DNA of 64,000 nt from Armatimonadota bacterium (GCA_026003175.1 BPGT01000001.1:1278839-1342838); one strand, 5' to 3'. Positions 9,647 to 17,842 are shown, counted from the first letter of the stretch. The notes: generated from the sequence alone by a model not told the origin. Numbers and translations: made by a program.

Positions 9647-9655
9647 TGCTATAAT
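9647..9655 (+). promoter_or_regulatory. Extended -10 promoter of the Uma2 pair, in the tail of the upstream terminator
   Basis: TGCTATAATG contains a perfect TATAAT at 9650-9655 with an upstream TG. A -35 at standard spacing would fall in the loop of the preceding terminator hairpin and is poor. The start codon at 9675 is about 20 bases downstream, leaving a very short leader with GAGGTGAGGAG as ribosome site. Confidence 0.55.
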
Positions 9656-9674
9656 GAAGGCGAGGTGAGGAGCT

Positions 9675-10310
9675 ATGGCGCAGCAAGTGCTGGCACAATC
9701 TGCACGCCCTCTGCCTGCAGGCAAAATCAGCTACGAGCAGTTCCTGGAGTGGCTAGATGAAGACACATGGGCAGAGTGGGTAGACGGCGAGGTACAACTG
9801 ATGAGCCCAATATCTCTGGAACACAGTGAGACTTTTGTCTTTCTGACATCCATACTGCAGTTTTTTATCTCCGCCAGACAGATGGGTATCCTGTGCACAG
9901 AACCATTCCAGATGAAGACGGGCGCAGACCTGCCAGGTCGTTCTCCTGACATCTTCTTTGTAAGCAACGCTCGGCGGCATTTGCTGCGCCGTACCTATTT
10001 GGACGGAGCCGCAGACCTGGTGGTGGAAATTGTCAGTGCGGAAAGCGAGCAGCGCGACCGCGTGCAGAAGTTCGCCGAGTATGAGCGGGGTGGCGTGCGG
10101 GAATACTGGCTGATAGACCCGGAGAAACGGCTTGCGGAGTTCTACGTGCTGGGTGAGGATGGCAAATATGCACTGCAGATGAAGGGGGAACAGGGTGTAT
10201 ATCACAGCACCGTGCTGGAAGGCTTCTGGTTGAGGATGGAATGGTTGTGGGAATTGCCTCCGGAAGTGCAGGTGCTACAAGAATGGGGTTGGCTATCTGG
10301 AGAGAGGTGA
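9675..10310 (+). CDS. Uma2 family endonuclease (copy 1)
   Basis: 211 residues, DUF820/Uma2, a PD-(D/E)XK nuclease fold protein family. The core reads GRSPDIFFVSNARR, then LVVEIVSAESEQRDR, then KFAEYERGGVREYWLIDPEK, the usual order of the family's catalytic Asp, the Glu-X-Val-Ser strand, the lysine helix and the YW-Asp strand. Biological role of the family is poorly known; members are often multicopy in cyanobacteria and thermophiles and lack a dedicated partner. A second copy follows six bases after the stop. From nucleotide 10011 onward the two copies are identical over 266 bases, while the N-terminal thirds differ (for example at residues 52-80). Confidence 0.85.
   Translation: MAQQVLAQSARPLPAGKISYEQFLEWLDEDTWAEWVDGEVQLMSPISLEHSETFVFLTSILQFFISARQMGILCTEPFQMKTGADLPGRSPDIFFVSNARRHLLRRTYLDGAADLVVEIVSAESEQRDRVQKFAEYERGGVREYWLIDPEKRLAEFYVLGEDGKYALQMKGEQGVYHSTVLEGFWLRMEWLWELPPEVQVLQEWGWLSGER
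10011..10276. repeat. 266-bp perfect direct repeat, first copy
   Basis: Bases 10011-10276 are identical to 10653-10918 (offset 642), covering the C-terminal half of both Uma2 genes, while the preceding 50 bases differ at several silent positions. Compared by eye line by line. Confidence 0.9.
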
Positions 10311-10316
10311 TGCCCG

Positions 10317-10940
10317 GTGGCACAGCAAACATTGCTACAACCTGTACGCCCCCTGCCCGCAGGCAGAATCAGCTACGAACAGTTCTTAGAGTGGCTGGAC
10401 GAGGACACCTGGGCAGAGTGGGTGGACGGTGAGGTACAACTGATGAGCCCTGTCTCTTCTGAGCATCAGGAGGTGGGAAGCTTCCTGATTACTATACTCA
10501 AGCTGTATGTGAGCAACCGACAACTGGGTGTAGTGCGCTATGAGCCGTTTCAGATGAAAACGGGAGTTGACCTGCCCGGTCGCTCGCCCGATATTCTTTT
10601 TGTAAGCAACGCTCGGCGGCATTTGCTGCGCCGTACCTATCTGGATGGGGCGGCAGACCTGGTGGTGGAAATTGTCAGTGCGGAAAGCGAGCAGCGCGAC
10701 CGCGTGCAGAAGTTCGCCGAGTATGAGCGGGGTGGCGTGCGGGAATACTGGCTGATAGACCCGGAGAAACGGCTTGCGGAGTTCTACGTGCTGGGTGAGG
10801 ATGGCAAATATGCACTGCAGATGAAGGGGGAACAGGGTGTATATCACAGCACCGTGCTGGAAGGCTTCTGGTTGAGGATGGAATGGTTGTGGGAATTGCC
10901 TCCGGAAGTGCAGGTGCTCAGAGAGTGGGAACTGGTATAG
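10317..10940 (+). CDS. Uma2 family endonuclease (copy 2)
   Basis: 207 residues with a GTG start at 10317, six bases after the stop of copy 1. Same PD-(D/E)XK layout: GRSPDILFVSNARR, VVEIVSAESEQRDR, REYWLIDPEK. The N-terminal region has diverged from copy 1 (EHQEVGSFLITILKLYVSN against EHSETFVFLTSILQFFISA), but the last 90 or so residues are identical to it apart from the final few. That pattern fits an older duplication followed by recent gene conversion of the 3' half. The DUF1992 gene follows 13 bases after the stop. Confidence 0.85.
   Translation: MAQQTLLQPVRPLPAGRISYEQFLEWLDEDTWAEWVDGEVQLMSPVSSEHQEVGSFLITILKLYVSNRQLGVVRYEPFQMKTGVDLPGRSPDILFVSNARRHLLRRTYLDGAADLVVEIVSAESEQRDRVQKFAEYERGGVREYWLIDPEKRLAEFYVLGEDGKYALQMKGEQGVYHSTVLEGFWLRMEWLWELPPEVQVLREWELV
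10653..10918. repeat. 266-bp perfect direct repeat, second copy
   Basis: Identical to 10011-10276. The repeat ends at CAGGTGCT, after which the copies read ACAAGAA and CAGAGAG respectively. Confidence 0.9.
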
Positions 10941-10953
10941 GCGAGGAAGTACG

Positions 10954-11532
10954 ATGCCTGACTACGACATCAGCCGCGCCTTTGAGATTATCGCCGAGCG
11001 CAAAATCGCCGAGGCGATGGAAGAGGGCAAGTTCGATGACCTGCCCGGCAAGGGACAACCGCTGGAGATAGACCCGCAGTGGCTGGTTCCCCCCCACCTT
11101 CGCATCGCCGCGACGATACTGCACAATGCGCAAATCCTGCCCGAATGGGCACAGACCGACCGCGAAATCGTGATGGCTCGTGAAGCGATTGCTATTCTGC
11201 GCAGGCGCGTGGCAGCGGAGTACCCTTTGCGTCGTGAAAAGCCCGTTTTCTCCGACTGGTATGCGAACATTCTACAGAGCCTGCTGCGCCTGATGCGTCG
11301 GGTGAACGACCTCATCCTGCAATATAACATCAGCTCGCCGGTAAGCCTGCATGTACACGCGCCCTTTGCTATCGAGCGCGAGGTAGATGCCTTTCTGGCG
11401 GAGTTTCCGCCTCCCGAATCACTAAATATCCAGCAACTCATTGCGGAGGCGAGCACCAGCAGCGGCGCGGTGCGTGTAGAAGCACAGGCTCGCTACGAAT
11501 CGCTGAAGAGCGAGCGCGAGGAGGCACCGTAA
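10954..11532 (+). CDS. DUF1992 (DnaJ-related, DNAJC28-like) domain protein
   Basis: 192 residues. The N-terminal 70 residues match the DUF1992 pattern: AFEIIAERKIAEAMEEGKF, then DDLPGKGQPL, followed by a basic helical region. In other organisms this domain is found alone or next to J-domains and its biochemical role is unsettled. The C-terminal part (about 110-192) is helix-rich with no recognised motif. The stop at 11532 directly abuts the ATG of the next gene, so the two are translationally coupled. Confidence 0.8.
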   Translation: MPDYDISRAFEIIAERKIAEAMEEGKFDDLPGKGQPLEIDPQWLVPPHLRIAATILHNAQILPEWAQTDREIVMAREAIAILRRRVAAEYPLRREKPVFSDWYANILQSLLRLMRRVNDLILQYNISSPVSLHVHAPFAIEREVDAFLAEFPPPESLNIQQLIAEASTSSGAVRVEAQARYESLKSEREEAP

Positions 11533-12018
11533 ATGCAAAGCAATCGCGAACTGGCTGGGGTATTCCGATTTCTGGCGAACGCACTGGAGTGGCAGGGCGA
11601 GAACGCCTTCAAGGTGCGCGCATACCGCCTTGCCGCCGATACTTTGGCAGGGCTGAGCGAGCCGGTAGAAGACCTGGTTGCTCGCAACGCCCTGCGTGAC
11701 CTGCCGCATATCGGCGAGGCGATAGATAAGAAGGTGCGCCAGTATCTGGCAGAAGGCACGTTCCCCGCTCTGGAGCGCGTAAAGGGGCAGATTCCTCTAA
11801 GCGTTCAGGAACTGCTGAAGCTTCCCGGTATGACAGGACGTGCGGTGCGTGCGTTGCAGGAGCGGTTGGGCATCGAGGACGTAGAGGCATTGCGCCTCGC
11901 CGCAGAGGATGGCTCTCTACTGAGGGAAAAGTGGACGCCCGCGGTGAGAGAAGCGATTGCTCAAGCGATATCGAACCTTGTTCCCTCAGAGAACACGGCT
12001 CCTGCCAAGCCGACATAG
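11533..12018 (+). CDS. Orphan helix-hairpin-helix protein resembling the N-terminus of PolX
   Basis: 161 residues. The sequence follows the 8-kDa-like domain of bacterial family X DNA polymerases: [35 protein letters not shown], a first Hh[16 protein letters not shown], then a second Hh[22 protein letters not shown] complete PolX is about 570 residues with nucleotidyltransferase and PHP domains; neither is present here or in a neighbouring frame. It may therefore be a stand-alone DNA-binding protein or the surviving 5' part of a polX gene. It begins one base after the DUF1992 gene ends. Confidence 0.72.
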   Translation: MQSNRELAGVFRFLANALEWQGENAFKVRAYRLAADTLAGLSEPVEDLVARNALRDLPHIGEAIDKKVRQYLAEGTFPALERVKGQIPLSVQELLKLPGMTGRAVRALQERLGIEDVEALRLAAEDGSLLREKWTPAVREAIAQAISNLVPSENTAPAKPT

Positions 12019-12022
12019 GACG

Positions 12023-12041
12023 TTCACGGCTATACCGTGAA
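12023..12041. promoter_or_regulatory. Inverted repeat TTCACGG-N5-CCGTGAA upstream of xylA
   Basis: Perfect 7-base arms (12023-12029 and 12035-12041) with loop CTATA, in the 125-base gap before xylA and about 100 bases before its start. It could be an operator or an RNA hairpin; there is no T-run, so it is unlikely to be a terminator for the preceding gene. Confidence 0.4.
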
Positions 12042-12143
12042 ACAAACCTTGTGGAGTCCGTGTCTGTTCCTCTGGGTCTACAGGAAACTCCTCCTCTGCC
12101 CGCGAAAGCGAAAGTACATCCTGTGACAAAGGAGGTCTGGGTC

Positions 12144-13310
12144 ATGGACGCCTATACCCCTCGCAAAGAGCATAAGTTCACCTTCGGACTGTGGACGGTG
12201 GGCAATCGCGGGCGTGACCCGTTCGGCGACGTGGTGCGCGATGCGGTCAGCCCCATCCGCGCGGTGCAGAAGCTGTCTGAACTGGGCGCATACGGTGTGA
12301 ATCTACACGATAACGACCTGGTACCCATCGACGCTACCCCCGCCGAGCGCGACCGCATCGTAAAGGAGTTTAAAAAGGCGCTAGATGACTACGGCATGAA
12401 GCTGGTGATGGGTACCACCAACCTGTTCTACCATCCTGTCTTCAAGGACGGTGCGTTTACCTCCAACGACCCGAAGGTGCGCGCCTACGCTTTACAGAAG
12501 TCCATGCAGGCGATAGACCTGGCAGTGGAACTGGGCGCGGAGATTTACGTCTTCTGGGGCGGGCGTGAGGGAACCGAGTGCGACGCTGCCAAAGATCCTA
12601 CCGACGCCATCAAACGCTATCGCGAGTGCATCAACTTCCTGATTGGCTACGTAAAAGACCAGAAGTATAACCTGCGCTTTGCGATGGAGCCCAAGCCCAA
12701 CGAGCCGCGCGGCGACATCTTCCTGCCCAACGTGGGGGCGATGCTGGCGTTCATCAACACGCTGGACGACCCCGATATGGTGGGCGTTAACCCCGAGGTA
12801 GCACACGAGCACATGGCGGGCTTGAACTTTGCGCACGCTGTCGGGCAGGCGCTGGAGGCGGGCAAACTGTTCCATATCGACCTGAACGCACAGAAACTGA
12901 ACCGCTTTGACCAGGACCTGCGCTTCGGCTCGGAGGACATCAAGGGCGCGTTCTTCCTGGTGAAGCTATTGGAAGACCACGGCTACGACGGTCCGCGCCA
13001 CTTCGACGCGCATGCCTATCGCACGGAAGACGAGGATGGCGTGTGGGAGTTCGCCAGAGGCTGCATGCGAACCTATCTGATCCTCAAGGAGAAGGCAAAG
13101 CAGTTCAACGAGCATCCCGCCATTCAAGAACTGCTGGCTCAGATTCAACCGCGCGACGCCGAGCTGGAGAAGCTGATGAGCAGCTACTCCCCACAAAACG
13201 CGCAGGCTCTGCGCCAGAAGCAGTTCGACATCGAGGCACTGGGCAAGAAGGGACTGGGCTACGAGAAACTGGACCAGCTGGTGATTGACCTGTTACTCGG
13301 GATCGCGTAG
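12144..13310 (+). CDS. xylA: Xylose isomerase, actinobacterial (class I) type
   Basis: 388-residue TIM-barrel enzyme converting D-xylose to D-xylulose (and glucose to fructose), needing two divalent metals. Visible: [18 protein letters not shown] with W17, [11 protein letters not shown] with the catalytic His at 55, [38 protein letters not shown] and FHIDLNAQ. The length near 390 and the FGLWTVG opening match the Streptomyces/Actinoplanes-type enzymes. The frame is open back to 11931, but AAAGGAGG eight bases before the ATG at 12144 fixes the start. No xylulokinase or xylose transporter is adjacent. Confidence 0.96.
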   Translation: MDAYTPRKEHKFTFGLWTVGNRGRDPFGDVVRDAVSPIRAVQKLSELGAYGVNLHDNDLVPIDATPAERDRIVKEFKKALDDYGMKLVMGTTNLFYHPVFKDGAFTSNDPKVRAYALQKSMQAIDLAVELGAEIYVFWGGREGTECDAAKDPTDAIKRYRECINFLIGYVKDQKYNLRFAMEPKPNEPRGDIFLPNVGAMLAFINTLDDPDMVGVNPEVAHEHMAGLNFAHAVGQALEAGKLFHIDLNAQKLNRFDQDLRFGSEDIKGAFFLVKLLEDHGYDGPRHFDAHAYRTEDEDGVWEFARGCMRTYLILKEKAKQFNEHPAIQELLAQIQPRDAELEKLMSSYSPQNAQALRQKQFDIEALGKKGLGYEKLDQLVIDLLLGIA

Positions 13311-13322
13311 CGCGGTGTGCAG

Positions 13323-13342
13323 GGCAGCCCCAATGGGCTGCC
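13323..13342 (+). terminator. Hairpin after xylA, possible terminator
   Basis: GGCAGCCC (13323-13330), loop CAAT, GGGCTGCC (13335-13342), beginning 13 bases after the xylA stop. The stem is strong, but only TAAATC follows, so termination would be inefficient or factor-assisted. Confidence 0.5.
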
Positions 13343-13367
13343 TAAATCTGCGACAGGAGATTACACA

Positions 13368-13737
13368 ATGCCCAGAGAGACCATGATGATGCATCTTCTG
13401 CCGGAGCTGGTGGACATCAGACGCATCCGCTCTGACCCGGAGTACAGTGCGAATGATGCTATCGAGAAGGGAGCATCTGCAGAGCTGGGCAGGCGATACG
13501 CCGATCTCATCACGGACCGTCTCGCGAAGGTTGCAAAGGCGATGACTCGCTGGAGTGAAGCGAATCTGGAGGCTTTCGTCCGTGCCGAACGCGCGCTGGT
13601 CAGTGCACAGGTCAAAGGTTGGCGCAAGTCATCGCCCTGGGCAGCGCATCCCTGAGCGCGGTCTGGTGCATTACGGTGCGTATCTTGCGGATGAGCGATT
13701 CGATGAGATAGAGAAAATGGCAGCAAAACTGTTGTAG
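13368..13737 (+). pseudogene. Small frameshifted gene of unknown function
   Basis: Starts with AGGAGA seven bases before an ATG and reads 95 residues in frame (MPRETMMMHLLPELVDIRR... to WAAHP at 13655). Just before that stop the coding-like sequence moves to other frames: RLAQVIALGS in one, then IPERGLVHYGAYLADERFDE followed by IEKMAAKLL and a stop at 13737 in another. One or two indels near 13610-13660 would join these into a protein of about 120 residues. I do not recognise the family. Decay is the simplest reading, sequencing error the alternative. Confidence 0.5.
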
Positions 13738-13747
13738 GAAGCCGACC

Positions 13748-13899
13748 ATGATAGACAATGAGTGGATTGTCACCCCCGAAGGGGAGTTCGTGATGGGCAC
13801 GTCCTCCGAACACGAATCCAGGTGGAGACGTTGCAGGGGCAGATGGCAGCCGCGTTATCGAACGTACCTGCGAAGAGAATCGGCTGTAAGAGGTGGTAG
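13748..13899 (+). pseudogene. Short frameshifted remnant of unknown function
   Basis: An ATG 11 bases after the previous remnant opens MIDNEWIVTPEGEFVMGTSS; around 13815 the sense moves to a second frame reading QVETLQGQMAAALSNVPAKR and ending with a TAG at 13897-13899. Joined, it would be a protein of about 50 residues. Its 3' end overlaps the 3' end of the convergent membrane-protein gene by about 45 bases. Unknown function. Confidence 0.4.
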
Positions 13900-15204
13900 G
13901 GAGACCATTCTTGCTGTCCCCCATGCCATCAGCGCAAGGTCTACGGCGTTCTGTGCTAGCTGCGGCAGATAGTAGTAGTGCTCAAACGGGTGCAGAAGGC
14001 TCATGGGCAGGTACGTTGCTCCCTGCCACAGCAACCACCATCCAAACCAGCGCCACGAACGCCAAACCGCCACCACCACACCCACAAAGGCAAGGTCGGC
14101 GATCAACGTGTCCCAGGCGTCTTTGAAGAGGAACAGGTAAGGGTTCAACCCAACGGTTGCCCAGTAGCGGGTATGGCTCAGCACAGGTAGAATCGTTTGC
14201 AACAGATGGAGTATTCCCAGAACCGGGGTAGAGCGCAACTGCTGATGCTGGTAGCCGCTTAGGGCGGCAGGCAGGAGCACGAAGCGCAGTGCAAGGTATC
14301 CGGCTGCTGCCGCTACAACAACAGCAAAAGCTGTCCATGCTCGCCACTTCCACTGCTGGCGCGTCGCAACGGCGAGTGCAACTGCCAGAGGAACCATCAT
14401 AAGCGGTTGTTCATACGCACCCAATGCGCCTGCATAGAGTAAACCGGCAGCAAGCAGAAACCGTAATCGCCCCGAGTCTCCCCAGCGAATGAGCGACCAG
14501 ATACTCCACACCGTCAGGCAAGTCGCCAGTAGGGCAGTGCGCGAGGGGACCCACACGATGAGCCTCTCGTAACCGCTGTGTACCAACCGGTCCCAACCCC
14601 AGAAAAAGGCTCCTGCCCCCAGCCAGACCTGCCAGCCGTGCTTGCGCAGCAGAGGGGATTTCCATGTCTCGCTCTGCCATGCACGCGAGGAGATGCCCGT
14701 TACTAAAAGGCATAACCCTATCCACCACCAGGCGGAAATCGCTCGAAGCATGCTCAGCGCGTCCGTCTGCTGGAAGCTAAGTGCAACCGCTCCTGCCAGA
14801 GCAAAAAGCCTTATCTGCCACTCTTCAGCAAGCAGATGAGTCAACCATCGGCGGGCGAACCACAGCAACAGCACGTATAAGCCGATTGCTGTCAGCACCG
14901 CGAGCAACCAATTCGTGAGCCGATAGCCCCAGCCGCTTTCGCCGTACAAGGTGTAATCTATCAGCAGGGAGAGGCAGGTGGTGGGGCGGTAGAAGCCGTT
15001 GTGCAGGAACCAGTCGCCAGTGAACCAGTGCCACCAGCCATACAGCCCGCCTGTCTGTTGCATCGCGTCCAGCATGGCGGCGGTGTCGGTATCGGTGCGC
15101 AGGGGAGCATCCGCCGCCACCTGCTTCAAGCCGGGCAGGTTGGCGAGTAGAATCAAGCCACAAACGGCGATAGCAGTCTTCACCTGTCGAAGCGAGATGC
15201 CCAT
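13855..15204 (-). CDS. Polytopic membrane protein, glycosyltransferase (GT-C)-like
   Basis: 449 residues with about 10-12 hydrophobic helices. The first extracytoplasmic loop carries acidic residues (APLRTDTDTAAMLDAMQQTG) followed by WWHWFTGDWFLHNGFYRPTT, and the C-terminus has HPFEHYYYLPQLAQNAVDLA. The acidic first loop after TM1 and alternating helices are the general plan of GT-C glycosyltransferases, which use lipid-linked sugars; no conserved motif confirms this. No obvious operon partner: mutL starts upstream beyond a palindromic repeat. Function is a guess, membrane location is sure. Confidence 0.65.
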   Translation of the reverse strand: MGISLRQVKTAIAVCGLILLANLPGLKQVAADAPLRTDTDTAAMLDAMQQTGGLYGWWHWFTGDWFLHNGFYRPTTCLSLLIDYTLYGESGWGYRLTNWLLAVLTAIGLYVLLLWFARRWLTHLLAEEWQIRLFALAGAVALSFQQTDALSMLRAISAWWWIGLCLLVTGISSRAWQSETWKSPLLRKHGWQVWLGAGAFFWGWDRLVHSGYERLIVWVPSRTALLATCLTVWSIWSLIRWGDSGRLRFLLAAGLLYAGALGAYEQPLMMVPLAVALAVATRQQWKWRAWTAFAVVVAAAAGYLALRFVLLPAALSGYQHQQLRSTPVLGILHLLQTILPVLSHTRYWATVGLNPYLFLFKDAWDTLIADLAFVGVVVAVWRSWRWFGWWLLWQGATYLPMSLLHPFEHYYYLPQLAQNAVDLALMAWGTARMVSLPPLTADSLRRYVR

Positions 15205-15241
15205 GGCAAGCCGGTTAGTGGTTTGTCAATCGCTTTGCTAC

Positions 15242-15315
15242 TCTGGAGGGCGAACCTCCCGGTGAGCCGGAAACCTGTGCGCTGCAATGGCTCGGCAGGA
15301 GCCTCGCCCTCCAGA
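15242..15315. repeat. Palindromic REP-like element
   Basis: CTGGAGGGCGAACCTCCCGG at the left and, in reverse complement, CTGGAGGGCGAGGCTCCTGC at the right (from GGCTCGGCAGGAGCCTCGCC...TCCAG), forming imperfect arms of about 26 bases around a 20-base centre. The right arm closely matches 24419-24443. Located between mutL and the membrane-protein gene. Confidence 0.6.
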
Positions 15316-15335
15316 AGATTGAGTCTTGCAGAGTA

Positions 15336-17144
15336 CTATCCCCTCTTGAACCGCCGCTCCAGCTCCTCGATGCTGAGCACCAGCACCACGGGGCGACCGT
15401 GCGGGCACAGGTAGGGGTTCTCGGTGTCGGCGAGCTCTTGAAGCAGGTGCGTCATCTCGGCATGGGAGAGAGCATCGCCCGCCTTCACCGCCATCTTGCA
15501 CGCGGTGGTAGCCACCAGCGTCTCATCGGTGAGAGGCAGACGACGTTGCACGCCCAGCTCGGAGATTTCGTCTAGCAGGTCACGCACCAGAGCCTCCACG
15601 TTGCGCTGGCCAAGCCATGCTGGCACGCCGCGCAACACCACGCTGTCGCTGCCAAACGGTTCCAGCAGGAAGCCCATGTCTTGAATCTCCTGTAGATGCT
15701 CTCCTAGCAGAGCGGCGGTGCGTCGGTCGAGGTGGAACACTAAAGGCGTTAACAGGTGCTGGACGGGAGCGGGTTGCCTGTGGCGTAGCACGGTGAGCTT
15801 TTCGTACAGCACACGCTCGTGCGCTACATGCTGGTCGATAATCAGCAGACCGCGCAGCGAGGAAGCAATGATATAGGTACGGTTTATCTGTCCCAGCACC
15901 TGAAAGCCTTCGAGCATCTCCGCGTAGGGGCGGGCAGCGGGTTGCACTTCTGTGGAAGCAGCCTGTGTGAGGTCAATACCTGCCCGTCGCATCAGCTCGG
16001 CGTGAAGTACCTCCTGCGGCGGCAGCGGCGACGGCTGCCAGACGGGTTGTCCGGCTGTCGGTCGCTCGGTGTGGTGGGAGATGTCCAGACCACTCTGCAG
16101 TCCGGGCAACGCGGAGGGTATCATCCCCTGCTGGAGCAGAGCCTGTCGTACCGCATTCAACACCGCGTGGTACACTTCGCCCTCGTGCGAGAACTTCACC
16201 TCCGCTTTGGTGGGGTGCACGTTCACATCCACACTGTACGGCGGTGTCTGCAGAAAGATGGCTGCGATGGGATGGCGTCCCTCGGGGGTCAGCGTTCGGT
16301 AGGCATCGTCCAGCGCTTTGGAGAGCACGCGGTGTCGTACCAGCCGGCGGTTTACGAAGAAGCTTTGCATGGCGCGGGTGGAGCGGGTGAGGTGAGGTGG
16401 AGAGACGTAGCCGGTGATGCGCAGGGAACCTTCGGTGTAGTCTATATTGCGCAGTTCCCGGGCGACATCGCGCCCGAACACCGCCAGCAGGGCATGACGG
16501 GGGTCAGTGCTTCCCTGCGAGGTAAAAATCTCCTGCCCGTTGTGCAACAAGCGGAAGGAGATTTCGGGGAACGCCAGCGCGAAGCGCGTCATCAGCTCAG
16601 TGATATGTGAGAGCTCGGTGGCAACGCTTTTCAGGAATTTGAGGCGAGCAGGCGTGTTGTAGAACAGGTCACGCACAGTGACGGTGGTGCCGTTACGGGC
16701 GGCACATTCCTCCGCTTCCACCACTTGTCCGTTTTCCACCAGCAGGCGCATACCGGTATCGAGGTCGGCGCGTTTGGTGAGCATCTCAAAGCGGCTGACG
16801 GCGGCAATGCTGGGTAACGCCTCCCCCCGGAAGCCTAAGGTGATGATAGACTGCAGGTCGTCCGCGTCGCGAATCTTGGATGTGGCATGTCGCTGGATGC
16901 TGAGCAGCGCATCGGCGGGGCTCATTCCCTCGCCATCGTCGGTGACGCGGATAAGTCGTTTACCGCCTTGCTCCACTTCTACGATGATGGTGCGCGCCCC
17001 CGCGTCGATGCTGTTTTCCACCAGCTCCTTTACCACCGACGCGGGGCGTTCTACCACCTCGCCTGCTGCGATACGGTTGACCGTATGCTCTTCTAGCAGG
17101 TGAATGCGGGTAGGATATGTCTCTACCGTCTCCACAGGGTTCAC
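15336..17144 (-). CDS. mutL: DNA mismatch repair protein MutL (endonuclease type)
   Basis: 602 residues. GHKL ATPase domain: NRIAAGEVVERPASVVKELV, NSIDAGA, DDGEGM, GFRGEALPSIA. Transducer domain in the middle (SFFVNRRLVR, VDVNVHPTKAEVKF). C-terminal domain with the nicking-endonuclease motif DQHVAHERVLYE (valine where alanine is usual), ACKMAVKAGD, CPHGRPV and a final FKRG. This is the type found where strand-directed nicking is done by MutL rather than MutH. Starts with GTG at 17144 inside the overlapping sequence GTGA, sharing four bases with the upstream gene, so it is translationally coupled. No mutS in the window. Confidence 0.96.
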   Translation of the reverse strand: MNPVETVETYPTRIHLLEEHTVNRIAAGEVVERPASVVKELVENSIDAGARTIIVEVEQGGKRLIRVTDDGEGMSPADALLSIQRHATSKIRDADDLQSIITLGFRGEALPSIAAVSRFEMLTKRADLDTGMRLLVENGQVVEAEECAARNGTTVTVRDLFYNTPARLKFLKSVATELSHITELMTRFALAFPEISFRLLHNGQEIFTSQGSTDPRHALLAVFGRDVARELRNIDYTEGSLRITGYVSPPHLTRSTRAMQSFFVNRRLVRHRVLSKALDDAYRTLTPEGRHPIAAIFLQTPPYSVDVNVHPTKAEVKFSHEGEVYHAVLNAVRQALLQQGMIPSALPGLQSGLDISHHTERPTAGQPVWQPSPLPPQEVLHAELMRRAGIDLTQAASTEVQPAARPYAEMLEGFQVLGQINRTYIIASSLRGLLIIDQHVAHERVLYEKLTVLRHRQPAPVQHLLTPLVFHLDRRTAALLGEHLQEIQDMGFLLEPFGSDSVVLRGVPAWLGQRNVEALVRDLLDEISELGVQRRLPLTDETLVATTACKMAVKAGDALSHAEMTHLLQELADTENPYLCPHGRPVVLVLSIEELERRFKRG

Positions 17145-17800
17145 TTCTCGGGGGTTGCGGGCTTGGGCGTGGGCGATGTTGGCGGTTTGGCTGCCGATGC
17201 CTTCAGCATCTGCTTGTATCGCTCGATACGCTCTTTATACATCTTCACCTGCGGGTCGGTGTCCGGTTTGCCCTGCTTTTTCAGTTTAGCCAGCTGTTCC
17301 TGAGCGATTTCAATCTGTTTGGCGATAATCTGCGGGGGCATGCCCGGAGGCATTCCCGGTGGGGTCTGGAACGCCTCTGGATTTTCCCTGCGCCACCGTT
17401 CCATCGCCGCTTTCTGCCACGCCCTGTACACGACCTCTCGCCTGGCGACGACCTTGTCGAGCTGCTGCAGTAACGCCAGTTTTTCCCGGTCCAGCCGTTT
17501 GCGCTCCTCAGGGTCTTGCGTGCTCAAACGCTTTCTGTCCAGCTCTGCCGACTTGTTAATGAGGGCATCCCGCTGTTTTTCTAACTGTTGCAACTGGGCT
17601 GCCAGCGCTTTCTCCTTCGGACTGGGTTTGGACTTCTTTGCAGATGAGGGTACCTGCGCGCCAGGGGGCAGGTTCATGTCCTTACGCGCAATGGACGGTG
17701 GTCTGGGCACAGGTTTGGGACCTTGCTCCTGCGCCTGCGCCATGGTGACACATGCAAACGCGACGGCTGCGATACCAGCCGTACGAAAAAGTCCGGTCAT
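17141..17800 (-). CDS. Secreted coiled-coil protein of unknown function
   Basis: 219 residues: a signal peptide (about 1-23, cut after AQA), a proline-rich stretch, a long charged coiled coil (about 60-135, LAAQLQQLEKQRDALINKS and LDREKLALLQQLDKVV), then a methionine/proline turn PPGMPPGMPPQ, a second helix and a Pro/Thr-rich tail. No recognised domain. Its stop overlaps the GTG of mutL by four bases; an exported protein coupled to a repair gene is unusual and is probably just transcriptional convenience. It is divergent from the PBP genes. Confidence 0.75.
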   Translation of the reverse strand: MTGLFRTAGIAAVAFACVTMAQAQEQGPKPVPRPPSIARKDMNLPPGAQVPSSAKKSKPSPKEKALAAQLQQLEKQRDALINKSAELDRKRLSTQDPEERKRLDREKLALLQQLDKVVARREVVYRAWQKAAMERWRRENPEAFQTPPGMPPGMPPQIIAKQIEIAQEQLAKLKKQGKPDTDPQVKMYKERIERYKQMLKASAAKPPTSPTPKPATPEK

Positions 17801-17836
17801 CGATGAAACCTCCTCTGCTACGTTATTCTACCTTTC

Positions 17837-17842
17837 ATTATA
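17837..17842 (-). promoter_or_regulatory. -10 element for the coiled-coil/mutL transcript
   Basis: Perfect TATAAT on the minus strand at 17837-17842, 37 bases before the start at 17800. No good -35 at 16-18 bases (CTTTCT at 17860-17865). Confidence 0.4.

Noticed and set aside
9675-12018. A defence island from Uma2 genes plus HhH protein
   Set aside because: No restriction, toxin-antitoxin or CRISPR gene is linked; neighbours are DUF1992 and xylA.
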